Assembly: GCA_903923345.1 (NCBI GenBank)
Contig: CAIXXI010000544.1
Span: forward strand, 1-24,127
Reading direction: 5' to 3'
Origin: an uncultured Burkholderiales bacterium
GTDB taxonomy: Bacteria; Pseudomonadota; Gammaproteobacteria; Burkholderiales; Burkholderiaceae_E
DNA: 24,127 nucleotides
In this document: positions 9,066-16,931 of the stretch, one piece after another
Numbering within the stretch: position 1 is the first letter of the stretch
Layout of the letters: every line of letters starts with the position of its first letter
Made by a program: the position numbers and the translations under genes
The notes under the pieces: generated by a model
What the model was told of the DNA's origin: nothing
Databases searched by the model: none
What the model saw: only the letters and a program-made list of their open reading frames with translations

Positions 9066-10022
9066 TCATGAGCGGACCCGCACGCGCGGATCAAGCAGGC
9101 CATAGCTCAGGTCGACCAGCAGGTTGATCAGCATGACCGCCAGCCCGACCACCAGAAAGACGCCGGTGATCACCGGGTAATCACGCTGGCTCACGGCTTC
9201 GAGCAGCAGGGTGCCCATGCCGGGGATGCCGAAGATCTGCTCGATGATGACCGCGCCGCCGATGACCAGAGGCGCCTGCAATCCGATCAGGGTGACCACC
9301 GGGATCAGGGCATTGCGCAGCGCATGGCGAAACACCACCAGGCGCTCGGGCAGGCCCTTGGCGGTGGCGGTGCGGATGTAGTCCTGGCGCAGCACCTCGA
9401 GCATCATCGTGCGGGTCATGCGCATCGTGACCGCGGACAGGGCCGCACCCAGCACCGCTGCAGGCACCAGCATCTGCTTGAGGTTGCCCCAGGGGTCTTC
9501 CCAGAACGGGATGTAGCTGACCTCGGGCGACCATCCCCAGAGAATCGAGGGAATCACCACCACCATGGTGCCCAGCCAGAAGCTGGGGATCGCCAGCAGC
9601 AGGATCGAAAACGACCGGGCGATGTAATCGCCTGCGGTGTCCTGACGAATCGCCGAATACACGCCCACCGGCAGCGCGATCAGAAGGCCGATCAGGATGG
9701 CGAGCACGCCGAGCTCGAAGGTCACCGGAATGCGCTGGGCCAGTCGCTCGGTCACCGGCGTGGACTGCCACAGCGAGTTGCCCATGTCGCCCTTGAAGAG
9801 GTTGCCGACCCAGGACAGGTACTGGGTCCACATCGGCTTGTCCAGACCGAGCGTGGCCATCAGGGCCTCGCGATCCATCTTGCTGGCGCTGATGTCGTTC
9901 TGGCTGAGCATCATGTCGATGATGTCGCCCGGAATGAGGCGCACCGTCGTGAAGACGATGATGCTGGCAAAGATCAGCGTGGGAATGAGCGCCAGCAGGC
10001 GACGCAGTATGTACGCCTGCAC
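9066..10022 (-). CDS. ABC transporter permease, DppB/OppB family
   Basis: A 318-residue membrane permease and the first structural gene of the importer operon. The N-terminus (QAYILRRLLALIPTL) is typical of DppB-type proteins, with a first membrane helix at about residues 8-28. The coupling loop GLPERLVVFRHALRNALIPV and the following GIPGMG stretch are family hallmarks. The start is GTG: the second codon upstream in frame is TGA, so no longer start is possible. The region just before GTG has no good Shine-Dalgarno sequence. Instead, a short reading frame with a good one ends three bases upstream, suggesting translational coupling. Confidence 0.93.
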   Translation of the reverse strand: MQAYILRRLLALIPTLIFASIIVFTTVRLIPGDIIDMMLSQNDISASKMDREALMATLGLDKPMWTQYLSWVGNLFKGDMGNSLWQSTPVTERLAQRIPVTFELGVLAILIGLLIALPVGVYSAIRQDTAGDYIARSFSILLLAIPSFWLGTMVVVIPSILWGWSPEVSYIPFWEDPWGNLKQMLVPAAVLGAALSAVTMRMTRTMMLEVLRQDYIRTATAKGLPERLVVFRHALRNALIPVVTLIGLQAPLVIGGAVIIEQIFGIPGMGTLLLEAVSQRDYPVITGVFLVVGLAVMLINLLVDLSYGLLDPRVRVRS

Positions 10023-10025
10023 GAT

Positions 10026-10082
10026 TCAGCTCGGCCGCGAAGCAGGCGTGCCCGGTGCCATCCACCGAGGGTGGTACTGCAT
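10026..10082 (-). other. Candidate 18-codon leader reading frame before the permease gene
   Basis: On the minus strand, GGGAG followed by six bases precedes an ATG that opens the frame MQYHPRWMAPGTPASRPS and ends in TGA. One codon later comes the GTG start of the DppB-type permease, in the same frame. The ribosome site here is clearly better than the one at the permease, so the small frame may feed ribosomes to the permease gene. No regulatory amino-acid run is obvious, though there are four prolines in 18 residues. Whether a peptide is made is unknown. Confidence 0.35.
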
Positions 10083-10112
10083 GGAAGTCTCCCGCATGTC
10101 TTGTGTGAGGTG

Positions 10113-10134
10113 CCGATCCGTCAGTGCGGGTCGG
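10113..10134. repeat. Imperfect inverted repeat in the transporter leader
   Basis: CCGATCCG and CGGGTCGG are 8-base arms with one imperfect pair, separated by six bases (TCAGTG). They lie in the putative 5' leader of the importer operon and could form a small RNA hairpin. No T-tract follows, so this is not a classical terminator. Confidence 0.35.
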
Positions 10135-10137
10135 ACC

Positions 10138-10155
10138 GTTCCCGGTACCGGGAAC
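10138..10155. promoter_or_regulatory. Perfect 18-bp palindrome, candidate operator
   Basis: GTTCCCGGTACCGGGAAC is an uninterrupted perfect palindrome between the divergent importer operon and the acyl-CoA dehydrogenase operon. It lies roughly +6 to +23 relative to the start site expected from the minus-strand promoter candidate, a typical repressor position. On the plus strand a weak promoter-like pair (TTGCTC, 17 bases, TACCTT) begins right after it, so one regulator could control both directions. No regulator gene lies next to it in this window. Confidence 0.55.
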
Positions 10156-10166
10156 TTGCTCAGGGC

Positions 10167-10194
10167 AATGTAGCACGATACCTTCGACTGACAA
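10167..10194 (-). promoter_or_regulatory. Candidate sigma-70 promoter with extended -10 for the importer operon
   Basis: Read on the minus strand: TTGTCA (-35, five of six consensus), a 16-base spacer ending in TGC, then TACATT (-10, four of six). TG one base before the -10 makes it an extended -10 element. The predicted start site near 10160 gives a leader of about 138 bases to the first permease. Confidence 0.45.
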
Positions 10195-10230
10195 TACCCA
10201 ACGCCGCATGCATCACACGCCCGGCTACCC

Positions 10231-10236
10231 AGGAGG
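10231..10236 (+). promoter_or_regulatory. Shine-Dalgarno AGGAGG of the first acyl-CoA dehydrogenase
   Basis: A full AGGAGG lies five bases before ATG at 10242. It fixes the start of that gene even though the open frame continues far upstream on this strand, antisense to the permease. Confidence 0.8.
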
Positions 10237-10241
10237 ACGAC

Positions 10242-11441
10242 ATGACCGCCCCACTCACCAACGACCTGTCGGCATTCCGCGCCGAGACCCGCGCCTGGCT
10301 CGAAGCCAACTGCCCCGCCGAGATGCGCACGCCCGCCAGCGGCGAAGCAGACGTCTGCTGGGGCGGTCGCAAAGGCCGATACAGCGAGGCCCAGATGACC
10401 TGGCTGGCGCGCATGGGCGAGCGCGGCTGGACCGTCCCGACCTGGCCGCGCGAATACGGTGGTGGCGGCCTGGATGCCGAGCAGGCGAAGGTCCTGGCCC
10501 AGGAGATGAAGGCGCTGGGTTGCCGTTCGCCGCACAGCAACTTCGGCATCTGGATGCTCGGACCCGCACTGATGAAATTCGGCACGCACGAGCAAAAGCT
10601 CGAGCACCTGCCGAAGATCGCACGCGGAGAAATCCGCTGGTGCCAGGGCTATTCGGAACCCAATGCCGGCTCCGACCTGGCCTCGCTGCAGACCCGGGCC
10701 GAAGATCGCGGCGATCACTATGTCGTCAATGGCCAGAAGATCTGGACCTCGTATGCCGATCAGGCCGACTGGATCTTCTGCCTGGTGCGCACCGACCCGA
10801 GCGCCAGCAAGCACAACGGCATCAGCTTCGTGCTGTTCGACATGGCCTCACCCGGCGTGAGCACCAAACCCATCCGGTTGATCTCGGGCAAGTCGCCGTT
10901 TTGCGAGACCTTCTTCGATGACGTACGGGTCGAAAAGCGCAATCGGGTTGGCGCCGAAAATGCCGGCTGGGAAGTCGCGAAGTACCTGCTGCAGCATGAG
11001 CGCGAAATGATCAGCGGCTCGGGCAGCGGCGAAGGCGATCGCAGGCCGCTGGGTCAGGTAATCGCCGGCATGGTCGGGCTCGATGAGCAGGGTCGGTTGG
11101 CCGATCCGCTGCTGCGCGCCAAGGTCGCCGAATTCGAGGTCGATGAGGCCGCCTTCAGGCTGCTGCTGGCGCGCTTTACCGACCAGGTGCGGGCCGGGCA
11201 GGCCGATGGCGCCTTCCCATCGGCGCTGAAGTACTACGGCACCGAGCTCAACAAACGACGCCATGAGCTGATGGTGACGGCCGGTGGCACCGACCTGCTC
11301 GAATGGGACAGCGATCGATCGAATCAGGGCGAGGCCATCCGCGCCTGGCTGCGCACCAAGGCCAACTCCATTGAAGGCGGCACGACCGAAGTGCAGCTGG
11401 GCGTGATTACCAAGCGCATCCTGAGACTGCCCGGCGCCTGA
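10242..11441 (+). CDS. Acyl-CoA dehydrogenase family flavoprotein
   Basis: A 399-residue acyl-CoA dehydrogenase, which would introduce a 2,3-double bond into an acyl-CoA using FAD. Visible hallmarks are the flavin-binding stretch CQGYSEPNAGSDLASLQT at about 134-151, the middle beta domain (ISFVLFDM), CETFFDDVRV, and the C-terminal IEGGTTEVQ. In the last motif, Gly aligns where short- and medium-chain enzymes have the catalytic Glu (YEGT). The base must therefore sit elsewhere, as in isovaleryl-type or steroid-type enzymes, or come from the partner. A second dehydrogenase gene follows 75 bases downstream, which suggests a two-subunit enzyme like the actinobacterial FadE heteromers. The start is fixed by the AGGAGG site. 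The substrate is unknown. Confidence 0.93.
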   Translation: MTAPLTNDLSAFRAETRAWLEANCPAEMRTPASGEADVCWGGRKGRYSEAQMTWLARMGERGWTVPTWPREYGGGGLDAEQAKVLAQEMKALGCRSPHSNFGIWMLGPALMKFGTHEQKLEHLPKIARGEIRWCQGYSEPNAGSDLASLQTRAEDRGDHYVVNGQKIWTSYADQADWIFCLVRTDPSASKHNGISFVLFDMASPGVSTKPIRLISGKSPFCETFFDDVRVEKRNRVGAENAGWEVAKYLLQHEREMISGSGSGEGDRRPLGQVIAGMVGLDEQGRLADPLLRAKVAEFEVDEAAFRLLLARFTDQVRAGQADGAFPSALKYYGTELNKRRHELMVTAGGTDLLEWDSDRSNQGEAIRAWLRTKANSIEGGTTEVQLGVITKRILRLPGA

Positions 11442-11516
11442 CGATTCCGCAGCCTGCCCTTCACCGAGCCCCCTCGATCTCCCTTCCGAAATCCATCCGA
11501 CACGGACCGTCAGACC

Positions 11517-12641
11517 ATGGCCCTTTTGCTGACTGAAGAACAGACCATGCTGCGCGACAGCGCCCGCAGCTTCATGAGTGATCACGCGCCGGTGGCGCAG
11601 TTACGGGCATTGCGCGACAGCCAGGATGCGCTGGGATATTCGCCGCAGGTCTGGGCGCAATTCGCCGAAATGGGATTCACCGGCGTGCTGGTCCCTGAAA
11701 CGCAGGGCGGGCTCGGCCTGGGCTTCGTCGAAGCCGGGGTGGTGATGGAAGAGATCGGCCGCAATCTCACCGCCTCGCCGTTTCTGGCCAGCGGCATCGT
11801 TGCGGTCACCGCCTTGCGGCATTCAGGCGATGCCGCGCAGCAGGCCGAATGGCTGCCGAGGCTGGTCAGCGGTGAGCGTCTTGCGACGCTGGCCATCGAC
11901 GAGCAGGCCAAGCATCAGCCTGAGCGCATCAGCGTGTCGGCCCGGCGCGATTCAAGCGGATGGCAACTCGACGGCCACAAGACCTTCGTGATCGACGGCC
12001 ATGTGGCCGACCTGCTGATCGTGGTGGCCCGCACTGCACCGACCGGTATCACGCTGTTCGGTGTGCCCCGCGATGCGCAGGGCGTGTCAGTCGAAGCGGT
12101 GACTCTGGTCGACTCGCGCATTGCAGCGCGCGTGAGCTTCAACAGCGTGAGGGTGTCGGATGCGTCCGTGATCGGCCCGGTTGACGGGGCTGAGGCTGCG
12201 TTGAAGGCGGCACTGGATGCCGGGCGCGCCTGCGCCGCAGCAGAAATGGTCGGCATCGCCGATGCGGTGTTTTCTCAGACCACCGAGTATCTGAAAGCCC
12301 GCAAGCAGTTCGGAAAGTTCATCGGCGAATTCCAGGCGCTGCAGCATCGGGCCGCAGCGCTGTACTTCGACATCGAACTGGCCCGCGCCGCCACGCTGGG
12401 CGCCCTGCAGGCGCTGGACCAGGACCCGTCAAGCGCATCGCGCGCGGTGTCGGTGGCCAAGGCCCGTGCCGGCACCAGTGCCACGCTGGCCGTGCAGGAA
12501 GGCGTGCAGATGCACGGTGGCATGGGCATGACCGACGCCTTCGACATCGGCCTGTACATGAAACGGGTGCGCACGCTGCAGGAGTATCTGGGCGACAGCC
12601 ACTATCACGGTGAGCTGCTGGCGCGGGGGCGCGGGTATTGA
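11517..12641 (+). CDS. Acyl-CoA dehydrogenase family protein, likely partner subunit
   Basis: A 374-residue second member of the family, probably co-transcribed with the first. It starts with MALLLTEEQTMLRDSARSF, the usual N-terminal helix. It has the VLVPETQGGLGLGFVEAGVVMEEIG region and the C-terminal VQMHGGMGMTDAFDIGLYMKR stretch, a common flavin-contacting motif. The flavin-binding segment in the middle is less canonical than in the preceding gene, with no TEPxxGSD-like motif and a shorter chain. This asymmetry resembles the smaller subunit of heteromeric acyl-CoA dehydrogenases. The Shine-Dalgarno site is weak, and coupling to the first gene is plausible. After the stop there is TTGGCG/CGCCAA dyad symmetry without a T-run. 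Confidence 0.92.
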   Translation: MALLLTEEQTMLRDSARSFMSDHAPVAQLRALRDSQDALGYSPQVWAQFAEMGFTGVLVPETQGGLGLGFVEAGVVMEEIGRNLTASPFLASGIVAVTALRHSGDAAQQAEWLPRLVSGERLATLAIDEQAKHQPERISVSARRDSSGWQLDGHKTFVIDGHVADLLIVVARTAPTGITLFGVPRDAQGVSVEAVTLVDSRIAARVSFNSVRVSDASVIGPVDGAEAALKAALDAGRACAAAEMVGIADAVFSQTTEYLKARKQFGKFIGEFQALQHRAAALYFDIELARAATLGALQALDQDPSSASRAVSVAKARAGTSATLAVQEGVQMHGGMGMTDAFDIGLYMKRVRTLQEYLGDSHYHGELLARGRGY

Positions 12642-12674
12642 GGGAGTAGGTAGGGGTTGGCGCACACGGCGCGA

Positions 12675-12693
12675 ACGCCAAAACGACGCCAAA
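12675..12693. repeat. Tandem ACGCCAAA direct repeat, 11-base period
   Basis: ACGCCAAA occurs at 12675-12682 and again at 12686-12693, one helical turn apart. It lies between the dehydrogenase stop and the AT-rich Fic promoter region. It may mark the junction of two DNA segments or be a protein-binding site; it may also be chance. Confidence 0.35.
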
Positions 12694-12695
12694 GA

Positions 12696-12761
12696 GGGTA
12701 ATCAATCCAATTATTGGGGTAACTACGATTTAATTTACCCTTATTATGGATGACCTTACCC
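12696..12761. promoter_or_regulatory. Four symmetric GGGTAA half-sites upstream of fic, candidate operator
   Basis: GGGTAA lies at 12696 and 12717, and its complement TTACCC at 12735 and 12756. Both pairs are spaced exactly 21 bases (two helical turns), and both nested pairs centre on the same point, 12728.5. The stretch is AT-rich against a GC-rich background and ends 24 bases before the fic start. It contains a -10-like TATTAT (12742-12747) with no convincing -35. The layout is what two dimers bound side by side on one DNA face would need. The winged helix at the Fic C-terminus is an obvious candidate ligand. Confidence 0.6.
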
Positions 12762-12785
12762 GGTTTTTGACGTTTTAGTGCATCG

Positions 12786-13841
12786 ATGCACTCACTCCTG
12801 CCCGACTACCTCATCAAGCTGCGCTTTGATGCACGGCAAGCGGCGACGCTGCGCGATTTGGGCGAGCACCGTGGCAAGCAGCAGCTCCACATCGCCCAGT
12901 CGCCTGAGGTGCTGAGCGACTTGCGGCAGGTGGCAGTGGTGGAGTCCACTGAGTCGTCCAATCGCCTGGAGGGTGTGGTGGTTGCAGCGCACCGCCTGAA
13001 GTCACTGGTGCTCAAGAACGCCACGCCACAGAGCCGCTCAGAGCAAGAGGTCGCGGGCTACCGTGACGCGTTGGCCCTGATCCACGAAAGCGGCGGTCAG
13101 ATGCCGTTCTCAGAGGGCGTTGTCTCGCAGCTCCACGGCATCCTGTACCGATACATGCCGCAGCCGGGTGGGCGTTGGAAAGCCGCCAACAACGACATTG
13201 TTGAGCGCCACCCCGACGGCAGCTCGCACATTCGATTCCGTCCGGTGGCGGCGCATCTCACACCCATGGCGATGACCGAGCTGATTGCGCGCTACCGCAC
13301 CGCGTTGGACCAACATCTGGCAGATCCGCTGGTACTGGTGCCGCTGGTCATCCTCGATTTTCTCTGCATTCACCCCTTCCCGGATGGCAATGGCCGAATG
13401 GCTCGGCTTCTCACACTGCAGTTGCTCTATCACTTCGACTACGCAGTGGGCCGCTTCATCAGCTTGGAGCGCATCTTCGAAGAGTCAAAAGAGAGCTACT
13501 ACGAAACGCTGGAAGCCAGCTCACATGGCTGGCACGAGGGCGAGCACAACATCGCCCCGTGGCTAGACTATTTCTGGGGCGCACTGCTGCGCGCCTACAA
13601 AGAGTTCGAGGAACGTGTTGGCAAGATCGAACGGGGGCGAGGCGCCAAGGGCGACCGTGTGCGCGCGGAAATCCTTAAGAGAAGCTTGCCGTTTTCAATC
13701 TCGGAAATCGAAGAGGCTTGCCCCGGCATCAGTCGCGACATGGTGCGGGTCATTCTGCGAGCCATGAAAGCCGAAGGGCTGATTCAGCCAACTGGAAAAG
13801 GCCGTGCTGCCAAATGGGTGCAGATACAACAAGGTTCCTGA
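12786..13841 (+). CDS. Fic family protein adenylyltransferase with C-terminal winged helix
   Basis: A 351-residue Fic protein. The catalytic motif HPFPDGNGRMAR at 196-207 is intact, with the catalytic His and the ATP-binding GNGR. The flap and target-docking region precedes it. An N-terminal inhibitory motif SNRLEG (58-63) fits the S/T-xxx-E-G/N pattern, making this a class II enzyme whose own helix blocks ATP. Residues 292-346 look like a winged helix-turn-helix (ILKRSLPFSISEIEEACPG...GLIQPTGKGR). Fic enzymes transfer AMP to Ser, Thr or Tyr of target proteins, and some remove it. The ATG is the first possible start after an in-frame TGA, and there is no clear ribosome site. Lower GC and codon use unlike the neighbours suggest acquired DNA. 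No antitoxin gene adjoins it, as expected when the inhibitory helix is built in. Confidence 0.93.
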   Translation: MHSLLPDYLIKLRFDARQAATLRDLGEHRGKQQLHIAQSPEVLSDLRQVAVVESTESSNRLEGVVVAAHRLKSLVLKNATPQSRSEQEVAGYRDALALIHESGGQMPFSEGVVSQLHGILYRYMPQPGGRWKAANNDIVERHPDGSSHIRFRPVAAHLTPMAMTELIARYRTALDQHLADPLVLVPLVILDFLCIHPFPDGNGRMARLLTLQLLYHFDYAVGRFISLERIFEESKESYYETLEASSHGWHEGEHNIAPWLDYFWGALLRAYKEFEERVGKIERGRGAKGDRVRAEILKRSLPFSISEIEEACPGISRDMVRVILRAMKAEGLIQPTGKGRAAKWVQIQQGS

Positions 13842-13920
13842 CGCCTTCCAGGCATCGATCCAGTCGCTAGATTCGAGGACATCCGATCCACGTGGGGAAG
13901 CTTCGTTCACAGGCAACAAA

Positions 13921-13942
13921 AAAGGGGGCTTACGCCCCCTTT
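13921..13942. terminator. Bidirectional rho-independent terminator
   Basis: AAAGGGGGC and GCCCCCTTT form a perfect 9-bp stem around the loop TTAC. On the minus strand a run of six T follows, ending the thiolase transcript. On the plus strand TTTGTTTG follows, which can end the Fic transcript. It sits between two convergent genes. Confidence 0.88.
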
Positions 13943-13970
13943 GTTTGACTGCGGTACAACTCACCGCAAA

Positions 13971-15131
<1,161 letters not shown>

Positions 15132-15195
15132 GGTGTGTCTTCCTCGGTGTGTTGGATTCGGATGGGTTGAACCTGCAACCTTACACCTTCAACGC

Positions 15196-15210
15196 AACCC
15201 GCGTCGGGTT
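15196..15210. repeat. Short inverted repeat before the thiolase gene
   Basis: AACCCG and CGGGTT with a 3-base spacer touch the stop codon of the DUF429 gene and lie 65 bases before the thiolase start. The element may be a small hairpin or an operator half-pair. No T-run follows on the minus strand. Confidence 0.3.
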
Positions 15211-16064
15211 CAGGATCGGAAATTGGCGATCTCCGAGCCCAGGATCCAGCCCTCGATCGGGTCGATGGCGGCAGGCAGGCCCCAGTTCCGATCGCGCCGA
15301 TGCCAGGCCCAGGTGGCCTGCGCCAGGCACAGGACCGCATCCAGCAGGTCAGCCCCGGCCTCATCGATGCAGGCGTGCCGCATCGAGCCGAAGTCGATCC
15401 GGGCCTCGAAGGGATGCGCACCCGCCTCCAGCGCCAGCACCAGCGTTTCCCGCGCTGCACGTCGAGTCGGGTCATGGCGGTGCTTGAGATCGTCGCTCTT
15501 GTAGGACTGCCGCCCCAGGACGGCGCGGGCCAGCAGGCCGGGATAGCCTTCGAGCGCAATGCGCCTGGGGTCGGTGCCCTGCTGGTGCAGGCCCGGGATC
15601 GTGATCTGCGCAGCCAGCAGACAGGGTGCGCCCGCATGCAGCATCAGTGCCACCGGCGGGTTGACCCACTTCATCGAGGGGCTGCTGCCGGCGAGCCGGT
15701 CGGTCGCGCGATGCGCGAACTTGTTGCCCGGTGGACGCGCATCGCACCAGGCCCGGCAATGCGCGATCAGTTCGGTACGGCTCAGCGCTGCAAGCCTGCG
15801 GATGACCTCGGACCAGGGATTCTCGCCGTCAACAGGCCAGCCCAGGCCCGCCACGAAATCGCGTGGCAGTGCAAAGGGCACATCGAAGGCGCCGACCCAG
15901 TCGCCCGGGCTGTTCAACCAGTCCTGCCAGTGCGCCAGCGATTCAAATCGGCGGATCTCGTCCAGCACGATCGGCCCGGGTTCGGCCTGCGCCACGGCCA
16001 GGGTGATCGGCTTGCGGCGCGTCGGCGCACTGCTGAAATCGACACCGATGAGCTGCATGGGCAT
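15210..16064 (-). CDS. DUF429 family protein (RNase H-like fold, function unknown)
   Basis: A 284-residue protein. The N-terminus IGVDFSSAPTRRKPI with D9, and GAFDVPFALPRDF with D61, fit the DUF429 family, which is predicted to have an RNase H-like nuclease fold with acidic residues at strand ends. A later conserved stretch (IALEGYPGLLARAVLG) includes a family-like acidic residue, and an Asp/Glu-rich segment near the C-terminus (DEAGADLLDAVLC) resembles the last catalytic part. No biochemical role is established for the family. The gene follows the lipoprotein by 9 bases, so it is probably in the same transcript as the ligase and exonuclease. An ATG two codons downstream is an alternative start. 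Confidence 0.85.
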   Translation of the reverse strand: MPMQLIGVDFSSAPTRRKPITLAVAQAEPGPIVLDEIRRFESLAHWQDWLNSPGDWVGAFDVPFALPRDFVAGLGWPVDGENPWSEVIRRLAALSRTELIAHCRAWCDARPPGNKFAHRATDRLAGSSPSMKWVNPPVALMLHAGAPCLLAAQITIPGLHQQGTDPRRIALEGYPGLLARAVLGRQSYKSDDLKHRHDPTRRAARETLVLALEAGAHPFEARIDFGSMRHACIDEAGADLLDAVLCLAQATWAWHRRDRNWGLPAAIDPIEGWILGSEIANFRS

Positions 16065-16073
16065 CGGTGTCGG

Positions 16074-16931
16074 TCAGTTCGGATCGGTAAAGGGCCTCGC
16101 ACCGACGCACTGATTGATCGACGAGGCCGAAACGCCCGAAAGGTTCAGAGGACTGTTCAGAAAGCGGGTCAGGCCATCGGTGAACGCCGGGTTGCGGTAC
16201 GCCATCGTCCGATTGCCGATGTCGCGGCTGATCGAATCCAGCGTGGCAGCCAGATCGCTCCCGCTCGACAGGGCCGAGATGCCGGCCAGATACATCCCAT
16301 AACAAGTACTCAGAAAATCACTCGATGCGCCGCGGGTCATGAGGTCAGCCGGCTCGATACTGCTGGCGCCGATCTTGAAGTACTGAATCACCTCATTGGC
16401 CGCCGCACCGATTCGCACACTGTCGATCGAACCGGCAGCCTGGGCTCGCCGAACGATCAGGTCAGTGATCGGCGTGACATGAGCGGTGAAGAGCCGTCCG
16501 TAGGCCGTCTCACTGGCTGGCGTGGTCGGGACTGCGCGCAGCACCCCGAGAGCGATCCGGTTGCCGCTGGCTTCATCGAGGTAGCTTCCGCCCTTCGCTT
16601 CGACGATGAGCGCATCGACGCTGGCATCGAGTTGAAGCTGATACCCACCGGCAGCATCGGTCTGACTGCAGCGACCGAGCGATTCGGAGACCACGCCATT
16701 GACGATCCGGTAGGCACAGACCGTCGCATCGACAACCCGCCCCTTGGCGACCACACCGCTGACTCTCGTGACATTCGAGGGCGACACCGGGTCTGTCGAC
16801 GAGCCGCTGCCGCAGCCGGCCAGGACGAACGCCACAGTCCAGGACAGAACGCTCGCCAGGGAGCCCCGCAACGAGGCCTGTGCGACCACGTGGGCGCGAC
16901 GACTGGATCGAATGGGGAATACCTGACTCAC
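16074..16931 (-). CDS. Predicted lipoprotein of unknown function
   Basis: A 285-residue protein with a basic N-terminus, a hydrophobic segment and the lipobox LAGC (C40), followed by a Gly/Ser-rich linker, so it is likely anchored in a membrane by lipid. Residues 58-110 (VSGVVAKGRVVDATVCAYRI...TDAAGGYQLQL) resemble the carboxypeptidase regulatory-like or Ig-like repeat seen in many secreted proteins. The rest I do not recognise. The start GTG forms a GTGA overlap with the ligase stop, implying coupled translation. A GTG 14 codons in (16889) would give a more usual 25-residue signal peptide. A lipoprotein coupled to a cytosolic DNA ligase is odd, and no function is proposed. Confidence 0.8.
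   Translation of the reverse strand: MSQVFPIRSSRRAHVVAQASLRGSLASVLSWTVAFVLAGCGSGSSTDPVSPSNVTRVSGVVAKGRVVDATVCAYRIVNGVVSESLGRCSQTDAAGGYQLQLDASVDALIVEAKGGSYLDEASGNRIALGVLRAVPTTPASETAYGRLFTAHVTPITDLIVRRAQAAGSIDSVRIGAAANEVIQYFKIGASSIEPADLMTRGASSDFLSTCYGMYLAGISALSSGSDLAATLDSISRDIGNRTMAYRNPAFTDGLTRFLNSPLNLSGVSASSINQCVGARPFTDPN

Noticed and set aside
10156..10184. Plus-strand promoter TTGCTC-N17-TACCTT for the acyl-CoA dehydrogenases
   Set aside because: Only three of six bases fit the -10 consensus. It is noted with the palindrome but not listed as a feature.
9324..10241. N-terminal extension of the first acyl-CoA dehydrogenase by about 306 codons
   Set aside because: The extension is antisense to the permease gene and unlike any domain of the family. 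AGGAGG before ATG at 10242 gives a normal length and start.
12657..12681. TTGGCG/CGCCAA dyad after the second acyl-CoA dehydrogenase as a terminator
   Set aside because: The stem is six pairs with a 13-base loop and is followed by A and C, not T, so it is not a convincing intrinsic terminator.
12786..13841. A Fic toxin with a separate antitoxin gene
   Set aside because: No small antitoxin gene lies next to it, and the inhibitory SxxxEG motif is inside the Fic protein itself (class II), so no partner is required.
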